A stretch of 64,000 nucleotides of DNA, taken from NCBI GenBank assembly GCA_002483465.1, contig DLHX01000001.1, positions 238-64,237 on the forward strand, given 5' to 3'. The notes beneath the pieces were generated by a model, which saw only the letters and a list, made by a program, of their open reading frames with translations, was not told where the DNA came from and did not search any database. The position numbers and the translations under genes are program-made. Below are positions 1 to 7,855 of this stretch, in pieces. Numbering within the stretch: position 1 is the first letter of the stretch; the number at the start of each line of letters is the position of its first letter. Source of the stretch: Micavibrio sp. UBA7657. Its GTDB lineage: Bacteria; Pseudomonadota; Alphaproteobacteria; Micavibrionales; Micavibrionaceae.

Positions 1-729
1 TTCATCGCCATGCTCTGCCTCGCCGTCGGCGCGGGCGCGGCCGGCGCCATCAATATGTGGTTCGACCGCGACATCGACGCCGTGATGCACAGGACCCGCT
101 TCCGCCCCCTGCCCATGGGCCGCGTCCGTCCCGAAGAAGCACTTTCCTTCGGCATCATTCTCTCGCTTGCCTCCGTCGTCATGATGGGCCTCGCGCTCAA
201 CTGGCTGGCCGCCGCGCTGCTCGCCGCCGCGAATTTATTTTACGTTTTCATCTACACGATCTGGCTGAAACGCCTGACACCGCAAAACATTGTCATCGGC
301 GGCGCGGCGGGCGCGTTCCCGCCCATGATCGGCTGGGCCGCTGTCACGGGCGATATCACGATGTACGCGGTCATTCTTTTCCTCATCATCTTTTTCTGGA
401 CGCCGCCGCATTTCTGGGCGCTCTCGCTTTTTGCAAATGAAGATTACAAGCGCGCCGACATCCCGATGATGACCGTTGTCGCCGGCGAGCACCGCACGAA
501 AATCCAGATGCTCGTCTACACGCTCATTCTTCTGCCGCTGACGCTCAGCCCCTATTTCCTCGGCTTTGAGAACTTCAATTATTTAGTCGCCGCTTCAGCG
601 CTGAGCGGATTTTTTGTCTTCACCGCCATCCGCGTCCTCTCCAGCGCCAGCCTCAAAAACGCGAAACTGATGTTCGGCTATTCGGTCTTTTATCTCTTCG
701 CGCTTTTTCTTGCAGTCATGGTCTTATAG
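1..729 (+). CDS. ctaB: Protoheme IX farnesyltransferase (heme O synthase), 5' end outside window
   Basis: Converts protoheme IX and farnesyl diphosphate to heme O in the inner membrane, the first step towards heme A for aa3-type oxidase. The frame is open through base 1, so the N-terminus lies upstream; about 242 codons are visible. UbiA-superfamily hallmarks are present: the first Asp-rich motif (N-x3-D-x3-D within NMWFDRDID) near the left edge and the second, NEDYKRADIP, about 120 residues later. Several hydrophobic membrane helices follow each other. It heads a run of oxidase assembly genes on the same strand (ctaG, ctaE, SURF1), which confirms the role. The small CoxF-like gene starts 12 bp after its stop. 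Confidence 0.95.
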   Translation, partial: FIAMLCLAVGAGAAGAINMWFDRDIDAVMHRTRFRPLPMGRVRPEEALSFGIILSLASVVMMGLALNWLAAALLAAANLFYVFIYTIWLKRLTPQNIVIGGAAGAFPPMIGWAAVTGDITMYAVILFLIIFFWTPPHFWALSLFANEDYKRADIPMMTVVAGEHRTKIQMLVYTLILLPLTLSPYFLGFENFNYLVAASALSGFFVFTAIRVLSSASLKNAKLMFGYSVFYLFALFLAVMVL

Positions 730-741
730 GGAGATGAATTG

Positions 742-861
742 ATGCCGCACGGCCCCCTGCACAAAGCCAAGCTTAAGAAAAATGTCGCGGTCGGCGCGGC
801 GATTCTAGGCTTCATCGCCCTGTTCTGGGTTATCACCATGGTTAAAATTGCCGGTGGATAG
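742..861 (+). CDS. Small CoxF-like membrane protein of the oxidase operon (39 aa)
   Basis: A short reading frame between ctaB and the ctaG region. It encodes 39 residues: a basic N-terminus (MPHGPLHKAKLKKN) followed by one membrane helix (VAVGAAILGFIALFWVITMV). Alphaproteobacterial cox operons commonly carry a small single-helix protein of this kind (CoxF type) between ctaB and ctaG, so position and topology agree; its biochemical role is poorly defined. A purine-rich stretch (agggagatg) sits a few bases ahead of the start. Assignment rests on synteny and topology rather than on a strong motif. Confidence 0.75.
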   Translation: MPHGPLHKAKLKKNVAVGAAILGFIALFWVITMVKIAGG

Positions 862-912
862 GCACGGCATTCTCAGGTAAACTGGACTATAGGTTCAGAT
901 TTCAGGTTTCCC

Positions 913-1275
913 ATGCCCAGATGCCTTTTCATTGCCCTTTTTGCGCTGCTTTTGGCGGTTTCCACCGCCCGCCCGGTCATGGCTGAACAAGGGGTCCAGG
1001 AAGGGCACACCCAGACTGAACCCGGCGTCGGGCCCTACTACGATATCTACACCCGCCAGGTTGATTATATGCGGGAAAACGTTAAATTCCGTCGGGACCT
1101 GGAAACACGCAGTAGTAACTACAGGGCGATGCGGGAGGAAGTGCTCCAGCGACACGAGAACAATTTAAAAGCTTCGCATGGTAACGATGAGTCAGAACAA
1201 TCCGGATCCCCCACCTACTCAGAAGACGAAACAGCCGGTCCCCCCGTCCCCGACGCAGCAGGACTTAATCCGTAA
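913..1275 (+). CDS. Hypothetical exported protein overlapping ctaG
   Basis: 120 residues beginning with a convincing signal peptide (MPRCLFIALFALLLAVS, probable cleavage after VMA near residue 24). A polar, Arg/Glu-rich mature part follows with no motif I recognise. It fills the otherwise empty space between the CoxF-like gene and ctaG. Its last 98 bp overlap the start of ctaG in another frame, which is long for a real overlap; the C-terminal Pro/Gly/Ser-rich part may simply run through the ctaG leader. Function unknown; an oxidase-linked periplasmic role is inference from position only. Confidence 0.5.
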   Translation: MPRCLFIALFALLLAVSTARPVMAEQGVQEGHTQTEPGVGPYYDIYTRQVDYMRENVKFRRDLETRSSNYRAMREEVLQRHENNLKASHGNDESEQSGSPTYSEDETAGPPVPDAAGLNP

Positions 1276-1855
1276 AAACGCCCGCACGGGACTTGCTGTA
1301 TTCGCAGTCTTTCTCTTTATGGTTGGCCTCTCTTTTGCCTCTGTGCCGCTTTACAACCTTTTTTGCCGCATGACGGGCTTCGACGGCACGACCCAGACCG
1401 CCGCCGCCCTGCCCGACCACATTCTGGACCGCACCATCACTATCAAATTCAACGCCAGCACAGGCCCCCATATGATGTGGGACTTCAAGCCCGAACTCCG
1501 GGAAATCGACGTCCGGCTGGGGGAAAAGGGCCTGGCGGCCTTCCATGCGAAAAACCGCAGCAATACGGTAACGGCAGGCACCGCCATCTATAATGTCACC
1601 CCCTTCAAGGCGGGCAAGTATTTCCACAAAATCCAGTGTTTTTGCTTCGACGAACAGGCCCTGCAGCCCGGGCAGGACGTCTCCATGCCCGTTATGTTCT
1701 TTGTCGACCCGGCCCTGAATGACGATCCGGACATGGAGGACGTAAAGGTCATAACCCTCTCCTATACGTTCTATCCGGTTGAATCCAAAGAGCTTGAAGA
1801 CGCCCTCGATGCCTTTTACAATGAGGACGCCCCTGCTATACAGGGCACGAATTAA
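1178..1855 (+). CDS. ctaG: Cytochrome c oxidase assembly protein CtaG (Cox11 family)
   Basis: Copper chaperone that delivers copper to the CuB centre of cytochrome oxidase subunit I; anchored in the inner membrane with a periplasmic domain. Of 225 residues, about 30 Pro/Gln-rich cytoplasmic residues precede one membrane helix (GLAVFAVFLFMVGLSFASV), and a periplasmic beta-domain follows. The copper-binding CFCF motif is present (KIQCFCFDEQ). A second ATG three codons in (1187) is an equally possible start because neither has a strong ribosome site. It lies directly upstream of oxidase subunit III in the same operon. Confidence 0.95.
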   Translation: MVTMSQNNPDPPPTQKTKQPVPPSPTQQDLIRKNARTGLAVFAVFLFMVGLSFASVPLYNLFCRMTGFDGTTQTAAALPDHILDRTITIKFNASTGPHMMWDFKPELREIDVRLGEKGLAAFHAKNRSNTVTAGTAIYNVTPFKAGKYFHKIQCFCFDEQALQPGQDVSMPVMFFVDPALNDDPDMEDVKVITLSYTFYPVESKELEDALDAFYNEDAPAIQGTN

Positions 1856-1879
1856 CTAACCCACCGATAATGGAAAATC

Positions 1880-2824
1880 ATGGCTCATAACGTCGAATAC
1901 TCAAGCACAGGCAAACCCCACCCTTACCACCTTGTCCGCCCCAGCATCTGGCCCATCGTAGGTTCTCTCGCCGCCGGCTTTCTTGCCACGGGCGCGATCA
2001 TGTTCATGCACAAGGTCCAGATCGGCGGCATGGCTGTCGGGCTGAAAGGCGTTGTTCTCGGCGTGTTGGCCGTCGTCGCCGTGATGTTCTTCTGGTGGAA
2101 AGATATTATTTTCGAAAGCATCACTGAGAAGGTGCACAACAAGATTACCGAAGTCGGCCTGCGTTTCGGCATGGCGCTGTTCATCGCATCCGAGGTCATG
2201 TTCTTCGTTGCGTTTTTCTGGGCATTTTTCGGCGCAGCATTTTATCCGACCGAGGCCATCGGCTATGTCTGGCCGCCCAAGGGACTTGAAACCATTCCGC
2301 CCTTCGGCCTGCCGTTCCTGATGACCATGATCCTGCTGCTCTCGGGCTGTACGGTGACATGGGCGCACCACGCCATTCTCGAAGGCCGCCAGAAAGAAGC
2401 CGTAAAGGCGCTCGGCATCACCGTCGGCCTCGGCGTTATGTTCCTCTGCTTCCAGATTTACGAATACGCGCACGCGCATTTCAAATTCACCGACGGCATT
2501 TACCCCTCGACCTTCTTCATGGCAACGGGCTTCCACGGCTTCCACGTTTTCGTCGGAACGGTGTTCCTGATCGTCTGCTGGGTGCGCGCCGCCAAGGGCC
2601 ACTTTACGACCGAGCGTCACTTCGGTTTCGAAGCCGCCGCCTGGTACTGGCACTTCGTTGACGTGGTCTGGCTGTTCCTGTTCATCGCCGTTTACTGGTG
2701 GGGCAATCTGGGCGGCATCGATCACACGGCCAGGGCGGCAGCTATTGCTGCAGCCAGGGCGCCTGCCGCCGTCGAGGCCCCTGCCGATCCTGCTGCTGCA
2801 CCCGCTCCTGCCGCAGCCGAGTAA
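1880..2824 (+). CDS. ctaE: Cytochrome c oxidase subunit III
   Basis: Core subunit III of the aa3-type oxidase, with seven predicted membrane helices over about 270 residues and the expected segments such as FGMALFIASEVMFFVAFFWA and the closing AAWYWHFVDVVWLFLFIAVY. At 314 residues it exceeds the usual length because of an Ala/Pro-rich tail of about 35 residues after the last helix, most of it low-complexity. GGAAAATC precedes the ATG. Subunits I and II are not in the window and presumably lie upstream of ctaB. Confidence 0.97.
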   Translation: MAHNVEYSSTGKPHPYHLVRPSIWPIVGSLAAGFLATGAIMFMHKVQIGGMAVGLKGVVLGVLAVVAVMFFWWKDIIFESITEKVHNKITEVGLRFGMALFIASEVMFFVAFFWAFFGAAFYPTEAIGYVWPPKGLETIPPFGLPFLMTMILLLSGCTVTWAHHAILEGRQKEAVKALGITVGLGVMFLCFQIYEYAHAHFKFTDGIYPSTFFMATGFHGFHVFVGTVFLIVCWVRAAKGHFTTERHFGFEAAAWYWHFVDVVWLFLFIAVYWWGNLGGIDHTARAAAIAAARAPAAVEAPADPAAAPAPAAAE

Positions 2825-2827
2825 ATC

Positions 2828-3187
2828 ATGCTGCCGGACCGGGAGCCTTTACGCCTCGGCTGGCATTGCAAATGCCCGAAATGCGGACAGGGCGATCTGT
2901 ATAAACCCGGCATCACCATGGACCTTCGCGACAAGTGCGAAATCTGCGGCCTTGATCTCAGCAAAAACGACAGCGCCGACGGCCCCGCTGTTTTCCTTAT
3001 CTTTATCCTCGGCTTTGCGCTGGTGCCTTCGGCCCTCATCCTCGATGCATGGATAGAGCCGCCTCTTTGGGTACATACATTGCTCTGGGGCGTTATCGCT
3101 ATAGGCGCCACAATCGGGATGTTGCGGCCCCTGAAAGCCTATATAATAGCCCTGCAATACAAACATCGGGCGACTGACTGGGAATAA
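2828..3187 (+). CDS. DUF983 family membrane protein
   Basis: 119 residues with two CxxC pairs near the N-terminus (KCPKCGQ and KCEICGL), a likely zinc ribbon, followed by two membrane helices (VFLIFILGFALVPSALIL and LLWGVIAIGATIGML). This is the DUF983 layout, a family regularly encoded between oxidase subunit III and SURF1 in alphaproteobacteria; the biochemical role is not established. It starts 3 bp after ctaE and its stop directly abuts the SURF1 start, indicating a common transcript. Confidence 0.85.
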   Translation: MLPDREPLRLGWHCKCPKCGQGDLYKPGITMDLRDKCEICGLDLSKNDSADGPAVFLIFILGFALVPSALILDAWIEPPLWVHTLLWGVIAIGATIGMLRPLKAYIIALQYKHRATDWE

Positions 3188-3898
3188 ATGTCTAAGCAGG
3201 ATTTATGGCTGCCGACTCTTATGACCCTGCTGGGAATTGCAATTCTCTGCGGACTCGGGGCGTGGCAGATGCACCGCCTGTCATGGAAGGAAGATCTGCT
3301 TCGCCAGATGGACGCCGAACTTTCAAAAGACGCCTCGCAAATTCTTCTCGATTCAGAAGACTTCAAAAGTGACGACGATCTTCGGCGCGGCAGCGTGCGC
3401 GGCACCTACGATTTTGAAAAGCAAATCCTCGTCGGCCCGCGCACTTATAAAAATCTTCCGGGCCGTCATGTCTACACACCGCTCCGCCTCGAAGATGGCA
3501 CCTATATTCTCATCAATCGCGGCTGGGTTCCCGTTGACTGGACTTCTGGCCACGAAACACCGGAAAGCCGCGATGCCGCGCAGAATGCCGCGCAAAGCGG
3601 CGGTATCATCGGCATGCTGCGCCGGAAATGGGACGGCAGCCCTTTCACGCCTGACAACAAACCCGAAGCCGACAAATGGTATAAGCCCGATACGCAAGCC
3701 ATCGCCAGGGCCAAAAACATTCCCGCGCTTCATGACGTTCTTTTCATGCTGGAAGGCGGCGAGACTGAAGGAGATTATCCGATCGCGGTTTCAACGAAAG
3801 TCACGCCGCCTAACAATCACCTGCAATACGCGATATTCTGGTTCACCATGGCGGGCATTCTCGCCGTCATCTTCGTGCTCAGGTTTTTAAGAAAATGA
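3188..3898 (+). CDS. SURF1 family oxidase assembly protein
   Basis: SURF1 (Shy1) proteins assist heme a insertion or early assembly of subunit I of aa3 oxidases. The 236-residue product has the family topology: one helix near each terminus (LPTLMTLLGIAILCGLGAWQ and FTMAGILAVIFVLRFL) enclosing a periplasmic domain. The domain contains family-typical stretches such as the GWQMHRLSWK-like GAWQMHRLSWK, VGPRTYKN and LINRGWVPVDW. Start immediately follows the stop of the DUF983 gene, and its last four bases overlap the next start (ATGA). Confidence 0.93.
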   Translation: MSKQDLWLPTLMTLLGIAILCGLGAWQMHRLSWKEDLLRQMDAELSKDASQILLDSEDFKSDDDLRRGSVRGTYDFEKQILVGPRTYKNLPGRHVYTPLRLEDGTYILINRGWVPVDWTSGHETPESRDAAQNAAQSGGIIGMLRRKWDGSPFTPDNKPEADKWYKPDTQAIARAKNIPALHDVLFMLEGGETEGDYPIAVSTKVTPPNNHLQYAIFWFTMAGILAVIFVLRFLRK

Positions 3899-4362
3899 AC
3901 TGGCAGACGCTCGAATTTTTTGAATTCCTCAGTTACGCGGCGACCATCTTCGGTATTCCGTTCGCAATTCTTGTCTTCATGCATGAGCAGAAAAAAGAAC
4001 GCCAGGCCCAGCAGGAAGAAATCTACGACAAGCTCATGGATCATTACGACCATATCCTCGGTCGTCTGTTCGAGCATCCCGATATCGATCAGCACCACAA
4101 ACCGCTCGAGGACGCCGAACTGAAACGCCAGCAAAGAATTCTCTATGAAATGCTGATCAATTTGTTCGAGCGCGCCTTCATCCTGCTCTACGGCGAAAAG
4201 GAGCTGGCTTACCGGCGCATGTGGAATTCGTGGGAAGACTACATCAAGGTCTGGATCAGCCGCCCCAATTTCATTGAAATGCTGCCTGCGCTTGTCGCCG
4301 GCGAGGATGCCGACTTCGTCGCCTACATGGGGCGGCTGTCGAACCTGGAACTTAAACCTTGA
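3895..4362 (+). CDS. Hypothetical membrane-anchored protein
   Basis: 155 residues, last gene of the oxidase operon, coupled to SURF1 by an ATGA overlap. One N-terminal helix (FLSYAATIFGIPFAILVFM) is followed by a charged, mostly helical cytoplasmic region (EQKKERQAQQEE onward) with a coiled-coil-like start. I do not recognise the family and no catalytic motif is visible. Translational coupling suggests co-expression with oxidase assembly; a direct role there is inference. It ends exactly next to the stop of the convergent M23 peptidase gene. Confidence 0.75.
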   Translation: MNWQTLEFFEFLSYAATIFGIPFAILVFMHEQKKERQAQQEEIYDKLMDHYDHILGRLFEHPDIDQHHKPLEDAELKRQQRILYEMLINLFERAFILLYGEKELAYRRMWNSWEDYIKVWISRPNFIEMLPALVAGEDADFVAYMGRLSNLELKP

Positions 4363-5847
4363 TTAGTTGAGGCCCTTGGCGCTGCCGGGGAAGAAGAAGT
4401 TCTGCGCGAACTTCAGGCCTTCGCTGCGCGAGACATACTGCTGGTGGATCGTATTGATATACGATTTGAACTTCTGGAAGTCCTTGCCCGTCAGCTGCTC
4501 GCCCGTCGGCAGGTTGACCGACTTCGGGTTTACCTGCTTGCTGTTCAGCATAACTTCATAATGCAAATGCGGCCCGGTCGAGCGGCCCGTTGTGCCGACA
4601 TAACCGATGACATCGCCCTGACCAACGCGCGCGCCGACTTTCATGCCCTTGCCGAGGCGGTGCATGTGCGCATAAGCGGTCTTGAGTTGTGAATTATGGC
4701 GGATGCGGATGTAATTGCCGTAGCTGCTGAAGCGGCCCGCATATTCAAGAATGCCGTCGCCTGCCGCATAAATCGGCGTGCCTGTCGGCGCGGCGAAGTC
4801 GACGCCCTTGTGCATCTTGTTGTATCCCAGAACCGGGTGGCGGCGCAGGCCAAAGCCCGATGAAATGCGCGCGCCGTCGATCGGCGTCTTCATCAGCGTT
4901 TTGCGGATGCTGAAACCGTTCGGCTGGAAATAATCGACGCGGCCATCGGCCATTTCATATCTGTAAATCTGGACGTCCTTGCCGCCGACCGTCAGGTTCG
5001 CATAAAGGATGTTGCCGAATTTCGCGTACTCGCCGTCTTCGGTTTCCTCGGCTTCATACATGACTTCCATTTTATCGCCGGGCTGGATATCGCGCTGGAA
5101 GTCGATGTTCCAGGAATAGATGCGGATCATGTCGGCGATAACAGCCGAAGGAATGCCTGCGCGCGCTGCGGAACCGTAAAGCGATGTTTCGATTTCGGCC
5201 TTGCCCGCATAAGTATTCTTCACCAGCTTCTTCTCGGACATTTCAGCCGCGAATTTTTCGCCGTCCTTCAGGATCGTGATTTCTTTAATGGGATCGACCT
5301 GCATGGTCATCTTCGTAAAGACATCTTCGGTGCCGGGCTTGAAGTGAACGCTGAGCTTCTGGCCGGGCTTCACGCCGCGCGGATCGTAATGCTCGCTCAA
5401 AGCCTTGACGACCTGGTAGGAATCCGTGCCCGTCACGCCCGCTTCCTGCAGCACACCGGCCAGCGTATCGCCGCGGCCGATTTCAATGTCCTGGTAATCC
5501 TTCTTCGGCGCCTTTTGAATAGCGAGGCTCGCGCGGCGCATACCGTCTGAGACGCGGTCCTGGATAACGGTCGAGAGGCCCGGCGATGCTAGGGATGAAA
5601 CGGTGTAATTCTCGTTGCCTTCGCCGCCTGCAGGGTTCAGCGCTGCGTAATAGGCAGCCGGGTTGCCGTACAGCCTGCTGAACATTGCCGCGCCGGTGTC
5701 GCTGAAAATGCTGAACAGGCCAACAGCCGCACAGACAGCGGTACCCGCGACATAACGCAAACGAATGCGCTCATGGCGTGTGAAGATGTGGCGGCGACGC
5801 AGGCGTAAAAACCTGTGCAACGCGAGTGTATTATTCAGCGATGTCAT
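4363..5847 (-). CDS. Membrane-anchored M23 family metallopeptidase (LysM-like domain)
   Basis: Probable peptidoglycan endopeptidase or divisome/elongasome activator acting in the periplasm. From the chosen start (494 aa) there is a basic cytoplasmic stretch, one membrane helix near residues 35-55, an OapA/LysM-like segment (GRGDTLAGVLQEAGV), a central domain, and a C-terminal M23 domain. The M23 zinc ligands are present: HKGVD (about residue 345) and PHLHYE (about 425), so the enzyme should be active. An upstream ATG at 5979 would add 44 residues in AT-rich DNA of non-coding appearance; I prefer the ATG at 5847. Confidence 0.92.
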   Translation of the reverse strand: MTSLNNTLALHRFLRLRRRHIFTRHERIRLRYVAGTAVCAAVGLFSIFSDTGAAMFSRLYGNPAAYYAALNPAGGEGNENYTVSSLASPGLSTVIQDRVSDGMRRASLAIQKAPKKDYQDIEIGRGDTLAGVLQEAGVTGTDSYQVVKALSEHYDPRGVKPGQKLSVHFKPGTEDVFTKMTMQVDPIKEITILKDGEKFAAEMSEKKLVKNTYAGKAEIETSLYGSAARAGIPSAVIADMIRIYSWNIDFQRDIQPGDKMEVMYEAEETEDGEYAKFGNILYANLTVGGKDVQIYRYEMADGRVDYFQPNGFSIRKTLMKTPIDGARISSGFGLRRHPVLGYNKMHKGVDFAAPTGTPIYAAGDGILEYAGRFSSYGNYIRIRHNSQLKTAYAHMHRLGKGMKVGARVGQGDVIGYVGTTGRSTGPHLHYEVMLNSKQVNPKSVNLPTGEQLTGKDFQKFKSYINTIHQQYVSRSEGLKFAQNFFFPGSAKGLN

Positions 5848-5912
5848 CAATGACCCAACCCGGCGTTCTAAAATTTTAACTTTGTCGGTTGCCGGTTGTA
5901 CGTTACCGGGAA

Positions 5913-5932
5913 CAACGCTTGTAAACGCGTTG
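5913..5932. repeat. Inverted repeat upstream of the M23 peptidase
   Basis: Perfect 6-bp arms CAACGC and GCGTTG separated by 8 bases, 66-85 bp upstream of the preferred peptidase start. The spacing fits an operator-like dyad or a weak leader hairpin. If the longer 5979 start were used it would lie inside the coding region, so it is only meaningful with the shorter start. Confidence 0.3.
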
Positions 5933-6030
5933 CTTAATACTGACTTTCTTAGCCTTGTTCCGATTAGCATACTAAACATTCAATTCCAACTTCCGATAGC
6001 CTCAGGGCCGGTAAAGACCTTGGGATAAAA

Positions 6031-6510
6031 TCATCCAAATTCGGTTTCAAGTGAATCCAGCAGGGATTTCAGGTATTCCTGCGCGTCGCTAAGCCGCTTG
6101 TTAATATCATAAAATATGAAAATTCCAAAAATCAGGAACACCAGCGTGTCTAGCGGACCGCTATCCTCACTCGTCGACACCGATCCCGGCAGCAGGCCGG
6201 TCAGCAGGACCATGAAAAACAAAAAGCTGTAACAAATCAGCAATGATTTCGCGACCTGTGTGTAGCCATACATGGTGATGCGCACCGTATCCTTGGTCTT
6301 TACAAACGTGACGTTGAGATTAACGCGCGCATGGCGCATCATGCGGCCCGGACCGCCGCTTGTGGCGCTGAGGTGAATATTGCCGGGCTGCTCGCGCAGA
6401 TCATCTACGGCGAAAGTGCGGCGGAAACGTGTCACCAGGGCCTGCTTCAGATCTTCTTCCGAAACATCCACACCCAGTTTGATTTTTTTCGATACTTCAA
6501 CGTATTTCAT
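6031..6510 (-). CDS. Hypothetical protein with two membrane helices
   Basis: 159 residues from the ATG at 6510 (a TTG two codons earlier is also in frame). The first 80 residues are soluble and resemble a small alpha/beta domain (YVEVSKKIKLGVDVSEEDL). Two closely spaced helices follow (LLICYSFLFFMVLLTGLL and TLVFLIFGIFIFYDI), then a short charged tail. Family not recognised. It lies between two minus-strand envelope genes with small gaps and may be co-transcribed with the IalB-like gene upstream. Confidence 0.7.
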   Translation of the reverse strand: MKYVEVSKKIKLGVDVSEEDLKQALVTRFRRTFAVDDLREQPGNIHLSATSGGPGRMMRHARVNLNVTFVKTKDTVRITMYGYTQVAKSLLICYSFLFFMVLLTGLLPGSVSTSEDSGPLDTLVFLIFGIFIFYDINKRLSDAQEYLKSLLDSLETEFG

Positions 6511-6532
6511 AGTCAAAAATATTCCGTATTTT

Positions 6533-7045
6533 TTAAGCGCCGCATTCCTTGCTGATGCGCTCGTAAGCGCCCGAAGAACCCGACAGGCTGAACGTATCCT
6601 TGGTCTTGGTGCCGCGCGACGAAACGCCGCTGATCGTCATGTTCGTGCCGGAACGAATGGCAGCAGCGATCTTGTCATCATCTTCCGCATCCACCGCCCA
6701 TGCGGTATCGTCCTTGGTGAACAGTACGAATTTCTGCCCGTCGATCTCGATGGTCGCATCGGATGCGGGCTTGTAGCTGTAGCCTGCGATATAGCTGAAC
6801 ACGTTACGGCTGCCTTCGCCGGGGCGGTGCGTAATCAACACGTGAATGTCGCCGCGCGCCTTGTATTCGCCTTCATTCTTCTTGGGCTTGGCCGCCATGT
6901 AGCAAACCTTGCTGCCTCCCTCTTCGAAGAAATACGCTTCCCAGTCGCCATAAGCTTTCAGGAGACGGGGCTCGCCTGCGAAAGCGGGCGCTGAAAATGC
7001 GCAAATAATCGCCAGGCCAAGTATTAGAGAAATCTTATTTACCAT
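6533..7045 (-). CDS. IalB-like exported protein (invasion-associated locus B family)
   Basis: 170 residues with a signal peptide (MVNKISLILGLAIICAFSAP, cleavage near AFA-GEP) and a mature domain that begins KAYGDWEAYFFEEGGSKVCY and ends with a lone Cys in ISKECG. This matches the IalB family: an N-terminal GDW motif and two cysteines placed to form one disulfide. IalB-like proteins are widespread periplasmic alphaproteobacterial proteins of uncertain function and the name does not imply virulence. In-frame starts at 7075 and 7111 precede it, but the signal peptide argues for 7045. Confidence 0.75.
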   Translation of the reverse strand: MVNKISLILGLAIICAFSAPAFAGEPRLLKAYGDWEAYFFEEGGSKVCYMAAKPKKNEGEYKARGDIHVLITHRPGEGSRNVFSYIAGYSYKPASDATIEIDGQKFVLFTKDDTAWAVDAEDDDKIAAAIRSGTNMTISGVSSRGTKTKDTFSLSGSSGAYERISKECGA

Positions 7046-7147
7046 GGGTCCAGTACCTGATTTAACCTTTTCCATAAATAAATTGGGGGATAACAAGGGA
7101 GTTAAACACATCTCTCCTATAAGTGTAAGCCTAAAAAGTAAAAAAAG

Positions 7148-7177
7148 TGATCCGAAATCCTTACCAAAACGTAAAAG
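7148..7177 (+). promoter_or_regulatory. Candidate ECF (RpoE/ChrR-type) autoregulatory promoter
   Basis: TGATCC at 7148-7153, an 18-base spacer, then TAAAAG at 7172-7177. RpoE of the ChrR-controlled ECF group in Rhodobacter recognises promoters with a TGATC-type -35 and a TAA-rich -10 at similar spacing. The site is about 50 bp upstream of the sigma gene start, where an autoregulatory promoter is expected. A short dyad (7178-7198, GGGG-TTAT-CCCC core) lies at the presumed transcript start. Confidence 0.55.
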
Positions 7178-7228
7178 CCATAGGGGTTATCCCCATGGTT
7201 TTTGCTGGACCCGGAGACAAAAAGGCCT

Positions 7229-7855
7229 ATGAATATCGCGATGGCGCAAAAACCCCTGGATAGAGCCCCTATGGAAGGCCCTGACCGCCCGGCTGAAACA
7301 GGCCGGAATGGCCATTTCGAGCAGCTTTTGCAGGATGTCGCGGAAAACCGGAACAAGGAGAGTTTCGTGCAATTATTCGAACATTTCGCCCCGCGTGTGA
7401 AATCCTTCCTGATGAAGGGCGGCACCGCCGAAGACGTCGCCGACGAACTCGCCCAGGAAACGATGCTGACCGTCTGGAACAAGGCACCCTCCTTTAACCC
7501 CACCCAAGCCGGGGCCAGCACATGGATTTTCACTATCGCGAGGAACCGTAAGATCGATGCCCTTCGCAAAACTGGGCGCTTTGAAGTCGCACCCACCGAC
7601 CCCGATCTCATCCAAAGCACCGACTCGCCGCGCGGCAACACCATGCGCCGCGAGGAAATTGAATCGATTGCCGAAGCGCTGGATGAACTGCCCGAGGAAC
7701 AGGCCATGCTGCTGCGCCAGTCGTTCTTCGAGGACAAATCACACGCCGACATCGCCAAAGAAACCGGCCTGCCGCTCGGCACCGTCAAATCTAGAATCCG
7801 CCTCGCGCTTGAGCGCCTGCGGAAAAATAAAACAGTCAGGGAGTTGTGGCAATGA
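7229..7855 (+). CDS. rpoE: ECF RNA polymerase sigma factor (RpoE/ChrR type)
   Basis: Alternative sigma factor of 208 residues. Region 2 covers about residues 46-112 (FVQLFEHFAPRVKSFLM, DELAQETMLTVW, TWIFTIARNRKIDALR). Region 4 covers about 143-200 (LDELPEEQAMLLRQSFFE, HADIAKETGLPLGTVKSRI), and there is no region 3, as in ECF sigmas. The ATG at 7229 is preceded by GGAG; a TTG at 7202 is less likely. Its stop overlaps the next gene's start (ATGA), and that gene is ChrR-like, placing it in the ChrR-linked ECF group, which typically answers singlet oxygen and related stress. A matching promoter lies upstream, suggesting autoregulation. Confidence 0.92.
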   Translation: MNIAMAQKPLDRAPMEGPDRPAETGRNGHFEQLLQDVAENRNKESFVQLFEHFAPRVKSFLMKGGTAEDVADELAQETMLTVWNKAPSFNPTQAGASTWIFTIARNRKIDALRKTGRFEVAPTDPDLIQSTDSPRGNTMRREEIESIAEALDELPEEQAMLLRQSFFEDKSHADIAKETGLPLGTVKSRIRLALERLRKNKTVRELWQ

